From Proteus vulgaris (GTDB lineage Bacteria > Pseudomonadota > Gammaproteobacteria > Enterobacterales > Enterobacteriaceae): a DNA stretch of 64,000 bases. The notes beneath the pieces were generated by a model. It made no database searches. It saw only the letters and a list, made by a program, of their open reading frames with translations, and was not told where the DNA came from. The position numbers were made by a program, and so were the translations under genes. Of the stretch, positions 15,404-23,264 are shown piece after piece. The stretch's first letter is position 1. Each line of letters opens with the position of its first letter. The DNA is taken from the NCBI RefSeq assembly GCF_033708015.1, contig NZ_CP137920.1:2728001-2792000 (forward strand), read 5' to 3'.

Positions 15404-15745
15404 TTAAATGGTTAAGTCTATTTGTTGAGAAGCCTCACCATTCGCAGTGGTTGAGGTTTTTCTTTTTGGTGCTTTGACATGTTCAAGCATCTGAATTAAT
15501 GCCCTAGCCTCATCACCTTGCAATATCACTGTGTCATCTGGTGTCTCATACCCAATAGCAACTAAAAGCCTTGCACAACGTTGTATGAAGCTTAATTGCG
15601 TTTTAGATTGTTGAGATTGCCAGCGAGATATTTGTGATTCGTGAATACCCGTCCTTTTCGCTACTTCTCTAGCGCCAGTAACAAGTATCCCTTTCATGAT
15701 TTTTGATTCGATTTCTCGAAATTTGCGTTCGTTTGATAGTTCCAT
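15404..15745 (-). CDS. cII: CII-like transcriptional activator
   Basis: 113 residues, close to lambda CII (97). The HTH is at about residues 24-46 (AREVAKRTGIHESQISRWQS), followed by a helical tetramerisation segment (FIQRCARLLVAIGYE). The C-terminus is basic and flexible. It would activate repressor and integrase promoters at infection. It is separated from cro by nutR. Confidence 0.82.
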   Translation of the reverse strand: MELSNERKFREIESKIMKGILVTGAREVAKRTGIHESQISRWQSQQSKTQLSFIQRCARLLVAIGYETPDDTVILQGDEARALIQMLEHVKAPKRKTSTTANGEASQQIDLTI

Positions 15746-15840
15746 TTGTTAAATTCCTTCTTAGATTACTTCCCATACTGGGAACAGCAGTAATGATCCG
15801 TGGCTCATTCCATATGAGCGGATTGTTTGTTTGGTGGGTA
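15746..15840 (-). other. Dyads between nutR and cII (tR1 region)
   Basis: Two perfect hairpins lie here: GCTCAT-5-ATGAGC (about 15803-15819) and TTCCCA-3-TGGGAA (about 15770-15784). Neither is followed by a strong T run on the minus strand. Position matches lambda tR1, so Rho-dependent termination is plausible. Confidence 0.45.
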
Positions 15841-15845
15841 AATCT

Positions 15846-15900
15846 GTCGCTTTATCAGCGACTCCGTAGCAGTCAAGAACTCTGCGATTGTTAAAGAACG
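15846..15900 (-). promoter_or_regulatory. nutR site (boxA and boxB)
   Basis: Read on the minus strand: boxA CGTTCTTTAACA (15889-15900), then boxB GTCGCT-GATAA-AGCGAC (15846-15862), a 6-bp stem with a GATAA pentaloop. P22 boxB as I recall it has GACAA in the same place. The site lies just after cro, as in lambda, and matches nutL at 18592-18659. Confidence 0.85.
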
Positions 15901-15908
15901 TGGTGAAA

Positions 15909-16118
15909 TCAAGCTACTTTGGGTGGAAATAAATCATCAATAGTGACTTTCACACCTTTTTGATTAAAGAAAACAACGAGCTTTCTACAAACGTCTAGGT
16001 CAGCTTTACGTCTACCATTTTCGTAATGACTGACATTTCCTTTTGTACATCCAAGCTCTTTAGCTAAGTCGTTTTGGGTGATTCCCAATTTTTTTCTGTA
16101 TCGACTTAAATTGTTCAT
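15909..16118 (-). CDS. cro: Cro-like repressor
   Basis: 69 residues, one HTH of the XRE type (YRKKLGITQNDLAKELGCTK then GNVSHYENGRRK). AAGGAGG precedes ATG at 16118. It is the first gene from pR and is divergent from CI, with the operator region between them. In the lytic phase it would lower CI expression. Confidence 0.9.
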   Translation of the reverse strand: MNNLSRYRKKLGITQNDLAKELGCTKGNVSHYENGRRKADLDVCRKLVVFFNQKGVKVTIDDLFPPKVA

Positions 16119-16144
16119 TAGAACCTCCTTATTATAATTAGGTT

Positions 16145-16172
16145 AGTATACATAAAGTAGTCGATAACTCAA
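16145..16172 (-). promoter_or_regulatory. pR promoter
   Basis: Minus strand TTGAGT (16167-16172), 16-bp spacer, TATACT (16145-16150), reading into cro. An operator-like half dyad TATACATAAAGTA (16147-16159) overlaps the -10 box. Confidence 0.72.
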
Positions 16173-16222
16173 CATCAAAGTATACATTTTGTGTGTCTAC
16201 ATATATGTATACATAACGTATA
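16147..16222. promoter_or_regulatory. Right operator: three TATAC-based sites
   Basis: Sites at 16147 (TATACATAAAGTA), 16181 (TATACATTTTGTG) and 16208-16222 (TATACATAACGTATA, a perfect TATAC-N5-GTATA dyad). The first covers the pR -10 box and the last covers the pRM -10 region. Matching sites occur near pL at 18521 and 18544. This is the expected CI/Cro operator set. Confidence 0.7.
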
Positions 16223-16224
16223 AT
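16196..16224 (+). promoter_or_regulatory. pRM promoter; leaderless CI transcript
   Basis: TCTACA (16196-16201), 17-bp spacer, TATAAT (16219-16224). Seven bases on is A of the CI ATG at 16231, so the message would start at or next to the start codon, as lambda cI does from pRM. Confidence 0.65.
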
Positions 16225-16230
16225 CTTGGT

Positions 16231-16884
16231 ATGAAAATGAAATGGTATGAACTAGCCAAATCCTTAATGAAGGATAAAGGCATTACTTATGATGATTTAG
16301 CTGAGCGCTTTTCGGTTTCGAAGGGTGCCGTTGGCCATTGGATGACAGGAAAGAGAGAACCATCTCTGCATGATATAGCGGGAATACTGGCATTTGTTGG
16401 TGTAAATAACGCAGTTATTAATTCAGATGGTTCGATTAGTATCGAAAAAGAAGATATTAGCCATCAGCCGCCAACATATGAATACCCTCTCTTCACGAAG
16501 GTACAAGCTGGTGCTTTCTCAACAGAATTTAACTCATACACTCAGAAAGATGCTGTGTCGTGGATACCAACAGCTAAGAAAGCCAGTGAGCGTTCTTTCT
16601 GGTTAGAGGTTGAAGGTCAATCAATGACAGCTCCACCGGGAGGAAAGCCAAGTTTTCCAGAAGGTATGCTAATTCTGGTTGATCCTGAAGAAGAGGTTGA
16701 GTTCGGAGATTTCTGTGTCGCCCGTTTGCTAAATGATGAGTTCACATTCAAGCGTTTAATTAGAGAAGGCGGAGTTGAGTATCTAGAGCCATTAAACCCT
16801 CGTTTCGACCTGATCCCTATTAATGGGAACTGCACAATCATAGGTAAGGTAATCAAGTCACAATGGCCTGACGACACGTTTTAG
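16231..16884 (+). CDS. cI: CI-like repressor, S24 self-cleaving
   Basis: 217 residues from ATG at 16231; the frame opens at 16189, but that start lies in the operators. The HTH is at residues 18-42 ([20 protein letters not shown]). The S24 half has the cleavage site Ala93-Gly94 (VQAGAF), Ser131 ([10 protein letters not shown]) and Lys174 (FTFKRL). All parts for RecA-stimulated self-cleavage are present, so the prophage should be inducible. It is divergent from cro. Confidence 0.93.
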   Translation: MKMKWYELAKSLMKDKGITYDDLAERFSVSKGAVGHWMTGKREPSLHDIAGILAFVGVNNAVINSDGSISIEKEDISHQPPTYEYPLFTKVQAGAFSTEFNSYTQKDAVSWIPTAKKASERSFWLEVEGQSMTAPPGGKPSFPEGMLILVDPEEEVEFGDFCVARLLNDEFTFKRLIREGGVEYLEPLNPRFDLIPINGNCTIIGKVIKSQWPDDTF

Positions 16885-16918
16885 GGTATGGGAAACGAGT
16901 ATTCTTATATAAAACACT

Positions 16919-17491
16919 ATGAATAATACTATACCTGAATGGAATGAATTAGGAATTATACCGCCTATAGGAGAAACATCTTCTGTAGATTTTAATCGTT
17001 CTCCATACAAAACAACATCTATAGAATTGGTCACTAGTTATGCATTTAATAAAAAAAGAGCTAATATTTTAACTGGATTTTTAAAGTTTAGATCTCGATT
17101 GTATAGTATTGGCATAACAAATGGTTTTCAATGGGTTGATGGCAGTTTTACTGAGAATGTAGAATTAACTGAATCAAGAAAGCCAAATGATATTGATTTA
17201 GTAACATTTTTTTTCGTTCCACAAAATGAAACTCAAACTTCCTTAATTAATAAGGATTTAGAGTTATTCACTAATAGAATGAAAGATCTATATCTTGTTG
17301 ATTCTTACTGGCAGGTTCTTAACAGTGACCCAATAACCCTGGTAGAAATGACTGTATATTGGTACAGTATGTGGGCTCATAAAAGAGATATGTCATGGAA
17401 AGGTTTTTTGCAAATCCCGCTATCTGAAGAAGATGATCTACAGGCAAATATTCTACTACAAAATTTGATATCAGGAGGCTTCGATGAATAA
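16919..17491 (+). CDS. Nucleotidyltransferase-like protein in the rexA position
   Basis: 190 residues. A nucleotidyltransferase signature is visible: WVDGSF at residues 72-77 and PNDIDLVTFF at 89-98, giving the G-S and Asp-x-Asp pattern (D91, D93). It recalls DUF6932-type proteins. The gene begins 34 bases after CI on the same strand with a weak ribosome site, so it is likely made in the lysogen. In lambda the rex exclusion genes occupy this place. Whether the enzyme is active, and on what substrate, is not known. Confidence 0.6.
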   Translation: MNNTIPEWNELGIIPPIGETSSVDFNRSPYKTTSIELVTSYAFNKKRANILTGFLKFRSRLYSIGITNGFQWVDGSFTENVELTESRKPNDIDLVTFFFVPQNETQTSLINKDLELFTNRMKDLYLVDSYWQVLNSDPITLVEMTVYWYSMWAHKRDMSWKGFLQIPLSEEDDLQANILLQNLISGGFDE

Positions 17492-18374
17492 AGATGAATA
17501 CATCTATGTTCTTAGTGAACGTAGCCAAATAATATCCATGCTTGAATCAATGGATGAAACTGATGTCATCAGCAGAATGAGCCTGGAATATAGGTTATCG
17601 AAAATTGATGAAGAATTAAAAAATTCCAACATAAACAAGCATTCACCTGCCAAGGCAGTTATAACCTTTAAGGGAGATCCAGTTTTTGGCACTGTAGGAA
17701 TATCATCCGTATTTGGAGCGAAAATACTAAAGGCATTTAATTCAGCAATAACTAATGTCTCAACATCATTGTTAACGATCACAGGGGCTCAAAAAATAGA
17801 ACCCATGGTCATTACTGGTACAGCAAAGGGATCTTTTGGTTTCATTCTAGAAGAACCTTCTCGTGGAGGTGTTTTAGATTTTGATGAAAAATCAATAACA
17901 GCATCTTCACTTGAAAAAACATATAAAATATTAAAATCAGCAATAAATAGTGATGATGACACCCTGTCTTTTGAATTAGAAGACCTTGATGAAAATGCTA
18001 TAAAAAAAATAAGAGAATTTATTGATATACTGGTAAAAGAAAAAACAATATTTACTATAAAAAACAATGATTTTTCTTTAGTTGTAAGAAATCCTCAGCA
18101 ACTAGAAACTATTAGCTATAAGCTAAGTGTAGATAACATAAAAGAAGAAATTAAAACATTGGCTGTTATGTTTACTGGAGTGTTACCAAATAAAAGACGG
18201 TGTGAATTTAAATTAATTAGTGATGAGACCGACGTGGAGGTGGCGACAATAAGTTCCCACATAAAATCACCAGAGGTGATCAATACCCTGATTGGCAAGA
18301 CAGTCCAAGCTAAATTTTTATGCACTACCGTAGGCAACGGTAAAACAAAATACTCCCTGAGAGATTTACCTTAA
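17484..18374 (+). CDS. Unrecognised 296-residue partner in the rexB position
   Basis: 296 residues; ATG at 17484 overlaps the previous gene by 8 bases and has AGGAGG, so translation is coupled. The N-terminus (about 8-46) is coiled coil (SERSQIISMLESMDETD...), and the rest is mixed alpha/beta with no membrane helix, unlike RexB. I recognise no family. Base composition is AT richer than the replication genes, a sign of separate origin. A terminator follows at once. With the upstream gene it forms a two-gene cassette. Confidence 0.65.
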   Translation: MNKDEYIYVLSERSQIISMLESMDETDVISRMSLEYRLSKIDEELKNSNINKHSPAKAVITFKGDPVFGTVGISSVFGAKILKAFNSAITNVSTSLLTITGAQKIEPMVITGTAKGSFGFILEEPSRGGVLDFDEKSITASSLEKTYKILKSAINSDDDTLSFELEDLDENAIKKIREFIDILVKEKTIFTIKNNDFSLVVRNPQQLETISYKLSVDNIKEEIKTLAVMFTGVLPNKRRCEFKLISDETDVEVATISSHIKSPEVINTLIGKTVQAKFLCTTVGNGKTKYSLRDLP

Positions 18375-18393
18375 CTTATCAATAACCACTTCA

Positions 18394-18416
18394 GCCCTCT
18401 CCGCGAGGGCTTTTTT
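18394..18416 (+). terminator. Terminator of the CI operon
   Basis: GCCCTC-TCCGC-GAGGGC followed by TTTTTT, 20 bases after the stop of the 296-residue gene. It closes the CI cassette operon and isolates it from pL. Confidence 0.92.
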
Positions 18417-18497
18417 GTGCCCTCTCCCCTCCAAAGAAGTGATCTGCATTCCAATCTGAGATTTATTTGAAAATAAATTATCTGAAAATACAGATAG

Positions 18498-18558
18498 TTG
18501 ACTTTTATTTATCTCAAATGTCTACATTTAGTATTTACATGCGTCTACTTATCGTATA
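18498..18558 (+). promoter_or_regulatory. pL promoter with left operators
   Basis: TTGACT (18498-18503), 17-bp spacer, then TCTACA as a weak -10. Operator-like dyads TCTACATTTAGTATT (18521-18535) and TCTACTTATCGTATA (18544-18558) match the right operator consensus and cover the start region. It drives the plus-strand early operon. Confidence 0.6.
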
Positions 18559-18591
18559 CATTTAACTCATCAACGGAACACAGCGCGTTGA

Positions 18592-18659
18592 TGTTCTTTA
18601 ACAACGATGATGGCGAGCTGTGTATTAGCTATCAGAACGGTGACGCTGATAAAGCGTCA
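18592..18659 (+). promoter_or_regulatory. nutL site (boxA and boxB)
   Basis: boxA TGTTCTTTAACA (18592-18603) and boxB TGACGCT-GATAA-AGCGTCA (18641-18659), a 7-bp stem with the same GATAA loop as nutR. A preceding hairpin, CATCAAC/GTTGATG, ends at boxA. It lies between pL and the N-like gene. Confidence 0.85.
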
Positions 18660-18804
18660 ACCTTCTCAGAAGGTTTTGATGAGCGCAGGGTGTTCACTCA
18701 CACCAGAGAGTCCCGCCCCGACATGGGGATTATTCCATGTATAAGCAGAAATAATATAGGGTTTCGATCCTTGCGCTCACCAAAGCCAACTGTTTGGAGG
18801 ATAT

Positions 18805-19122
18805 ATGGCAACTATTACAGTTAAAAAGTCACGTAAGCCTGAGTTTTTACGCGGAGCATCTGCAAATAGACGTCACGCCAGACGGAAAGCAGAAGCTATT
18901 GCAAAAAAGAATATTGAATTGAAATTAGAATCAGTATTTCCTCAGGAGAAAAGACTTACATCAGTAGAAAAAACACTGTCATTAAGTCACATACCAGTTA
19001 CTAGAAATATTGAACCTAAATACCAACCATCGGTAGATAACTGTTGCTTACCTAATGTAGCAGTATTTTCAGGAGTTAAAACAAAACAGCCGAGCAGTGA
19101 GTTCGGGGTGACGGCGAGATAG
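18805..19122 (+). CDS. N: N-like transcription antiterminator
   Basis: 105 residues, about the length of lambda N (107). An arginine-rich RNA-binding motif lies at about residues 20-36 (SANRRHARRKAEAIAKKN), as in N of lambda and P22; the rest is unordered, as in that family. It is the first gene from pL and follows nutL by 145 bases. The matched nut sites make this call stronger than the sequence alone. TGGAGG precedes the start. Confidence 0.82.
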   Translation: MATITVKKSRKPEFLRGASANRRHARRKAEAIAKKNIELKLESVFPQEKRLTSVEKTLSLSHIPVTRNIEPKYQPSVDNCCLPNVAVFSGVKTKQPSSEFGVTAR

Positions 19123-19132
19123 GAGATTAAAT

Positions 19133-19318
19133 ATGTACGATACATTTAAGTTAATTCAGAAACATTTTGTACCAAGACCTAATGATATGACAGTAGATAT
19201 TGAGAGTGAAACATTCAATAGAGCCAAGGAGGATGTAATTAAAGAATTACAAAGCCAGATTAATCATATTAATAGAGTGGAATTACAAGAATATAAATTT
19301 CACCTTAACTATCAGTAA
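19133..19318 (+). CDS. Small hypothetical phage protein (61 aa)
   Basis: 61 residues, helical in its second half (RAKEDVIKELQSQINHINRV). The ribosome site overlaps the N stop codon. Early-operon position only; no family recognised. Confidence 0.6.
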   Translation: MYDTFKLIQKHFVPRPNDMTVDIESETFNRAKEDVIKELQSQINHINRVELQEYKFHLNYQ

Positions 19319-19381
19319 GTAAACTAATCCCAGCTCATCTCGGTGGGCTGTGGTGAGTTGATTAACAGATAGGAGATAGAG

Positions 19382-19624
19382 ATGGAACGCATTCCAGAAG
19401 TTGATTTTGAAGATATGGAACATGGAAAGACATATCTCTGGTATCGAAATACAAACGATATTGATTTTGCTTGGTTGAGTGACGATGGAAAGCACTTAAT
19501 TACACCTGAATATTTCAATGACAGCATTCCTGACTATTGGGAATTAAGCGCTGGTCTGGTTGGCGTATTGTATGGTCCGGTAAATATCGAAACAGCCGTC
19601 AAGCCAGATGAAACAGAGGAATAA
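19382..19624 (+). CDS. Small acidic hypothetical phage protein (80 aa)
   Basis: 80 residues, rich in acidic and aromatic residues (EVDFEDMEHGKTYLWYRN, then YFNDSIPDYWELSAG). AGGAGATAGAG precedes the start. The acidity could suit a DNA mimic or host-protein inhibitor, but nothing identifies it. Confidence 0.6.
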   Translation: MERIPEVDFEDMEHGKTYLWYRNTNDIDFAWLSDDGKHLITPEYFNDSIPDYWELSAGLVGVLYGPVNIETAVKPDETEE

Positions 19625-19634
19625 CGGAGGGAGT

Positions 19635-19829
19635 ATGACAGACAAAACAGAAGTTAAAGAATTGATGTTGGCTGATATTTCTTTTAGAGATTATCTAGCC
19701 GCCGAAGCTATGAATGCAATGATTACAACAGCGGCTACACCAGTATTAACTTCAATGGCTGAGCTAGAGAATCATATCGCTAAAACAGCTTATGTCATGG
19801 CAGATGCAATGTTAAAGGCTAGGGGGTGA
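19635..19829 (+). CDS. Small hypothetical phage protein (64 aa)
   Basis: 64 residues from ATG at 19635 (GGAGGGAGT upstream), helical and Ala/Met rich (AAEAMNAMITTAATPVLTSM). The ORF is open back to 19608, but the internal start has the good ribosome site. Function unknown. Confidence 0.62.
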   Translation: MTDKTEVKELMLADISFRDYLAAEAMNAMITTAATPVLTSMAELENHIAKTAYVMADAMLKARG

Positions 19830-19832
19830 TGT

Positions 19833-20111
19833 ATGGAGTTTAAGCATAGTCCAGCGCCTTGGCATTTAAGGGGTGGGGTAATTAAAAACTCTCTTTTGAT
19901 TGATGATAATCATAACGTTGTAGCATCCTTTCTTGCTGAAATTAAAGAAGAAGATGCCAATATAATTGCAACAGCACCAGAGTTATTAGAGGCTTTGCAG
20001 AAGTTACTAAAATATCATGATGACTTTTACGGTATCGAGAAAGATGAAGACCCTGAGCACCCATTATCAGTAGCCAATTTAGCAATCGCAAAATCCCTCG
20101 GTCAGCAGTAA
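19833..20111 (+). CDS. Conserved small prophage protein (92 aa)
   Basis: 92 residues with a layout common in enterobacterial prophages: FKHSPAPWHLRGG at the start, then DANIIATAPELLEALQKLLKY. Families of this kind are usually annotated as hypothetical. AGGGGGTGAT precedes the start. Confidence 0.68.
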   Translation: MEFKHSPAPWHLRGGVIKNSLLIDDNHNVVASFLAEIKEEDANIIATAPELLEALQKLLKYHDDFYGIEKDEDPEHPLSVANLAIAKSLGQQ

Positions 20112-20173
20112 CCCACCGCACCAACACCAGAGAAACTAAATAACAATCGCTATCTCAATAGTGAGAATTTCGC

Positions 20174-20248
20174 ATGAACATAGACACTATATTCAGCGCC
20201 CTGCTTCTATTCGCAGTCATTTCATTAAGTCTAATTATCGCAAGGTAA
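20174..20248 (+). CDS. 24-residue membrane peptide
   Basis: MNIDTIFSALLLFAVISLSL plus four residues, one predicted membrane helix. It lies 3 bases before the next start codon. Tiny hydrophobic peptides in this part of the pL operon are known in other lambdoid phages (kil region). Too short to be sure it is translated. Confidence 0.4.
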   Translation: MNIDTIFSALLLFAVISLSLIIAR

Positions 20249-20251
20249 ATT

Positions 20252-20386
20252 ATGAAAATTAACCAAGATATTTTCCGTCTGGCTCAAGCTCAGGCGCAGG
20301 TAGCTATTCGCCAGAAATGTGAGGATATCTGGTGGTTAGCAATGGAATTACTCAAAGAAAGCTATCAGGAGGGTTTATGCAAATAG
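20252..20386 (+). CDS. Small hypothetical phage protein (44 aa)
   Basis: 44 residues from ATG at 20252, starting MKINQDIFRLAQAQAQVAIR. Its end overlaps the next gene by 10 bases and supplies its ribosome site. Below the usual cut-off; coupled arrangement supports it. Confidence 0.5.
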   Translation: MKINQDIFRLAQAQAQVAIRQKCEDIWWLAMELLKESYQEGLCK

Positions 20387-20634
20387 CCTTCAAAAATGCT
20401 CAAGGAATGAGGGTTAACACAGACGGCAAAACAGTCATGGAATTTGACGAAAGTAGCAAACTCAGTATTGAGACAGGAAGTTTCGCTGAGCTGGCTAAAT
20501 TAACGGAAATTGACCCAGTGGAAGCCCTGCAATGGATTATGCAGTTCGACAAGGAAGAGTTTGACAGGATTGTCAATGAAGCAAGCAAGGACGCACCTAT
20601 TTCTAAGATGGCTTTGCTAAGGAGGGTTGCGTGA
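20377..20634 (+). CDS. Small hypothetical phage protein (85 aa)
   Basis: 85 residues from ATG at 20377 (AGGAGGGTTT upstream); the frame is open to 20332. The N-terminus is beta rich and the C-terminus helical (DPVEALQWIMQFDKEEFDRI). Lies directly before the recombination genes; no family recognised. Confidence 0.62.
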   Translation: MQIAFKNAQGMRVNTDGKTVMEFDESSKLSIETGSFAELAKLTEIDPVEALQWIMQFDKEEFDRIVNEASKDAPISKMALLRRVA

Positions 20635-20882
20635 TTACCAACACCTACGGACTCAGAAACGACTGGTACGAACGCCAAATGGAACGAGAAGCGTTTATTA
20701 ATTCTCAGGAAGAGAAAATATCAGTTGATGAGGTTATGGATAGCCTACCAGAAGAACTACTGTGCATGGATTTAGCAAGGAAGTTAAATCCAGTATTTGA
20801 AATTAGCCCCCAAGCGCTGGATGCTGTTTTGGACGGAATTAGAACAGCTATTCAGATCGGGATAGATAAGGAGATATTGTGA
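20631..20882 (+). CDS. Small hypothetical phage protein (83 aa)
   Basis: 83 residues from GTG at 20631, overlapping the upstream stop (GTGA) with GGAGGG ahead. Helical and acidic (SVDEVMDSLPEELLCMDLAR). Its end overlaps the recT start in the same way, so the recombination genes are coupled through it. Confidence 0.62.
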   Translation: MITNTYGLRNDWYERQMEREAFINSQEEKISVDEVMDSLPEELLCMDLARKLNPVFEISPQALDAVLDGIRTAIQIGIDKEIL

Positions 20883-21763
20883 GCACGTCAATTATTGAGT
20901 TTGTGCAGCAACAAGAACCATTGTTTTGTAACGCACTAACAGACCAAACAATCACATGGGCTAAGGAAAGTCAGTTCGCAATCCAAGCGTTTCAACGGAA
21001 TGACAGCCTAGCAAAAGTGGCAATGGAAAATCCTGCAAGTGCACAGAATGCAATTATTAATGTGGCTGCCATTGGAATTACATTAAACCCTGCAAGTAAG
21101 TTGGCGTACTTAGTTCCTCGTAATGGATTCGTATGTCTTGATATTAGCTATATGGGTCTCATGCACCTAGCTCAAGCCACTCAAGCTATCGAATGGGGTC
21201 AATGTAAATTAGTACATGAGAATGACGTTTATGAATCTAATGGTCTAGACACCCCGCCAACCCACAAATATAACGCATTTAGTGATAGAGGTAGTGTTAT
21301 TGGTGGTTATTGCACAGTAAAAACAGCAAGTGGCGACTATCTCACGGAAGAGATGCGATTGGATGAGATAAAGGCTGTTGAGGCTACGAGCAAGTCAAGA
21401 AATGGCCCATGGAAAACATGGTGGGATGAGATGGCTCGTAAAACAATTGTGAAAAGAGCTAGCAAATACTGGCCTCGTCGTGAGAGGTTAGATCAAGCCA
21501 TTGATTATGTGAATACGGAGGCAGGTGAAGGAAATTATTTTGATGCGCCTGAAAGTAAAGCAAAGGACATAACGCCAGCAAGCGAGGATCAACTAAAAGC
21601 TATCACGGACTTGATGCTTAAAGTTAATGGCGAGTGGAGTGATGCTTTTTTCACATTCATTAGTAAAAAATTCAACCATCAAATATCCCATCCAGAGCAA
21701 TTAACCGCATTTGAAGCCAATACCATTATCGATATGCTAAGGAAAAAGGCAGAAGGAAAATGA
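20879..21763 (+). CDS. recT: RecT-family single-strand annealing protein
   Basis: 294 residues from GTG at 20879, with AAGGAGATATT upstream. RecT hallmarks: NVAAIGITLNPASKLAYLVPR (residues 61-81), then CLDISYMGLMHLAQ, and GPWKTWWDEMARKTIVKRASKYWP in pieces around 180-203. The C-terminal 80 residues form a separate helical tail (LTDLMLKVNGEW). It anneals strands made by the exonuclease encoded next, a lambda Red-like pair. Confidence 0.93.
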   Translation: MSTSIIEFVQQQEPLFCNALTDQTITWAKESQFAIQAFQRNDSLAKVAMENPASAQNAIINVAAIGITLNPASKLAYLVPRNGFVCLDISYMGLMHLAQATQAIEWGQCKLVHENDVYESNGLDTPPTHKYNAFSDRGSVIGGYCTVKTASGDYLTEEMRLDEIKAVEATSKSRNGPWKTWWDEMARKTIVKRASKYWPRRERLDQAIDYVNTEAGEGNYFDAPESKAKDITPASEDQLKAITDLMLKVNGEWSDAFFTFISKKFNHQISHPEQLTAFEANTIIDMLRKKAEGK

Positions 21764-22458
21764 TTAGTAATGACATCATTCTAAGCAAAACAGGCATCGA
21801 TTTAACCAAAGTAGAGCAAGGAAGCGAAGAATGGATGTCTATCAGGCTTGGCGTAGTAACTGCCTCTGAGGCATGGAAAGTTATCTCTAAGCCAAGATCA
21901 GGCACTAAATGGTCAGACACAAAGAAAACATATTTAAACACCCTTATTGGTGAAGTCTGCACGGGAGTTTACAAGGAGGTATCAGCAAGGACGCTGGAAT
22001 GGGGTAAAAACTACGAATTAGAAGCAAGGATGACATTCGAGTTTTACACCGGATTAACGGCAAAGGAAGTGCCAATAATATTTAAAGATGAGCAACTACG
22101 GATAGCTTGCTCACCAGACGGCATTTGCAGTGATGGCTCTGGATTAGAGCTTAAATGCCCTAATAACACGGACGTATTTATTGACTTAGCATTGAACGGA
22201 ATCGATGCAATGAAAAAGGAATATGTGGCTCAAGTTCAATATTCCATGTGGGTTACAGGTAAGGATATCTGGCATTTTGCAAATTTTGACCCACGAATGC
22301 CGGCAGGAAAAGAAATCGCATATTTCCCTGTCGAGCGTGACGAAAAAATGATGAAAGAATTCAACGAATTAGTGCCTGAGTTTATTGAAGCAATGGATCA
22401 GGGATTAAACAAGTTAGGCATTCAATTTGGCAATCAATGGAGTGTATATGGCAATTAA
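21760..22458 (+). CDS. YqaJ-type exonuclease (lambda Exo family)
   Basis: 232 residues. Motifs: EEWMSIRLGVVTASEAWKVI at about 23-42, RTLEWGKNYE at 77-86, then the catalytic CSPDGIC (Asp) and GLELKCPN (Glu, Lys) near 119-133. It degrades the 5' strand to expose single strands for RecT. ATGA overlap with recT. Confidence 0.92.
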   Translation: MISNDIILSKTGIDLTKVEQGSEEWMSIRLGVVTASEAWKVISKPRSGTKWSDTKKTYLNTLIGEVCTGVYKEVSARTLEWGKNYELEARMTFEFYTGLTAKEVPIIFKDEQLRIACSPDGICSDGSGLELKCPNNTDVFIDLALNGIDAMKKEYVAQVQYSMWVTGKDIWHFANFDPRMPAGKEIAYFPVERDEKMMKEFNELVPEFIEAMDQGLNKLGIQFGNQWSVYGN

Positions 22459-22861
22459 CACAATAACGGCAAGTGGAAACTTAGGTAAAGATTGCGAACA
22501 ACGATGGACGCCAAATGGTAAAGCGGTTGCATCTTTTAGTTTGCCAGTGAAACAAGGTTACGGAGAACACGAAAAAGTATCTTGGGTTATCTGTAAGATG
22601 TTCGGCCCTAAAGCTGAAAAGCTACCTCCGCACCTAACCAAAGGAACAAAGGTTACGGTTACTGGTGAGTTCGTCATGGAAGAATGGACAAGCCAGAACG
22701 GTGAGAAAAAATCAGCACCAGTAATTATCGTTAACCAATTAGATTTTGGCGGTAACGGTGGTAATCAGGCGGGAAGCCAGAAGACACAGCAATCAGCGCA
22801 TCAACCGCAAGCACCACAAAACGAACCCCCTCAAGATTGGGATGATCAAATACCCTTCTAA
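22448..22861 (+). CDS. ssb: Single-stranded DNA-binding protein
   Basis: 137 residues from ATG at 22448, overlapping the exonuclease gene by 11 bases. OB fold start INTITASGNLGKDCEQRWTPN, then the KVSWVICKMFGPKAEKL segment. A Gln/Pro linker follows, ending in the acidic tip DWDDQIPF used to bind partner proteins. It completes the recombination set. Confidence 0.93.
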   Translation: MAINTITASGNLGKDCEQRWTPNGKAVASFSLPVKQGYGEHEKVSWVICKMFGPKAEKLPPHLTKGTKVTVTGEFVMEEWTSQNGEKKSAPVIIVNQLDFGGNGGNQAGSQKTQQSAHQPQAPQNEPPQDWDDQIPF

Positions 22862-22893
22862 CTACCCTACCCGTTTAACCAAAGGATATAACC

Positions 22894-23232
22894 ATGAAAA
22901 GTTTACACGGTCGTTGCATTCAGAGATGGAAGCAACGATTCAAGAGTGTTTGTGATTCTAAGGTTTCACCTTATTTCAGAAAACGCGACTTAAAGGGATT
23001 TTGTCGTGAATCTGGCGTGATTACTGCTGACATGATGATTCTAAACATAGCCGAGAATAATGCAATGTTTGACTTCAGTGGATGCTGGCAAGGATGGTCG
23101 CCTGAATTTTCAAAGTTCTTTGACAAGAACCGAGAAAAATATATTACCGAAGCTCGTTTGTTTCTCAACGAAGAAGCCACTAATGACGAAATAGATGACT
23201 TAATCGAAGAAGAAATCTCTAATTGGAATTAG
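22894..23232 (+). CDS. Hypothetical phage protein (112 aa)
   Basis: 112 residues: a basic N-terminal third (RCIQRWKQRFKSVCDS) and an acidic C-terminus (EEATNDEIDDLIEEEISNW). Trp-rich GCWQGWSPEF near residue 67. Follows ssb by 32 bases. No family recognised. Confidence 0.6.
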   Translation: MKSLHGRCIQRWKQRFKSVCDSKVSPYFRKRDLKGFCRESGVITADMMILNIAENNAMFDFSGCWQGWSPEFSKFFDKNREKYITEARLFLNEEATNDEIDDLIEEEISNWN

Positions 23233-23264
23233 GACTCAGTGCAAGGATGCGACAGGAGATAGAT

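Noticed and set aside
18498..18824. 108-residue ORF over pL and nutL
   Set aside because: It overlaps operators, boxA, boxB and the N-like start; its codons follow the hairpins, and no ribosome site is present.
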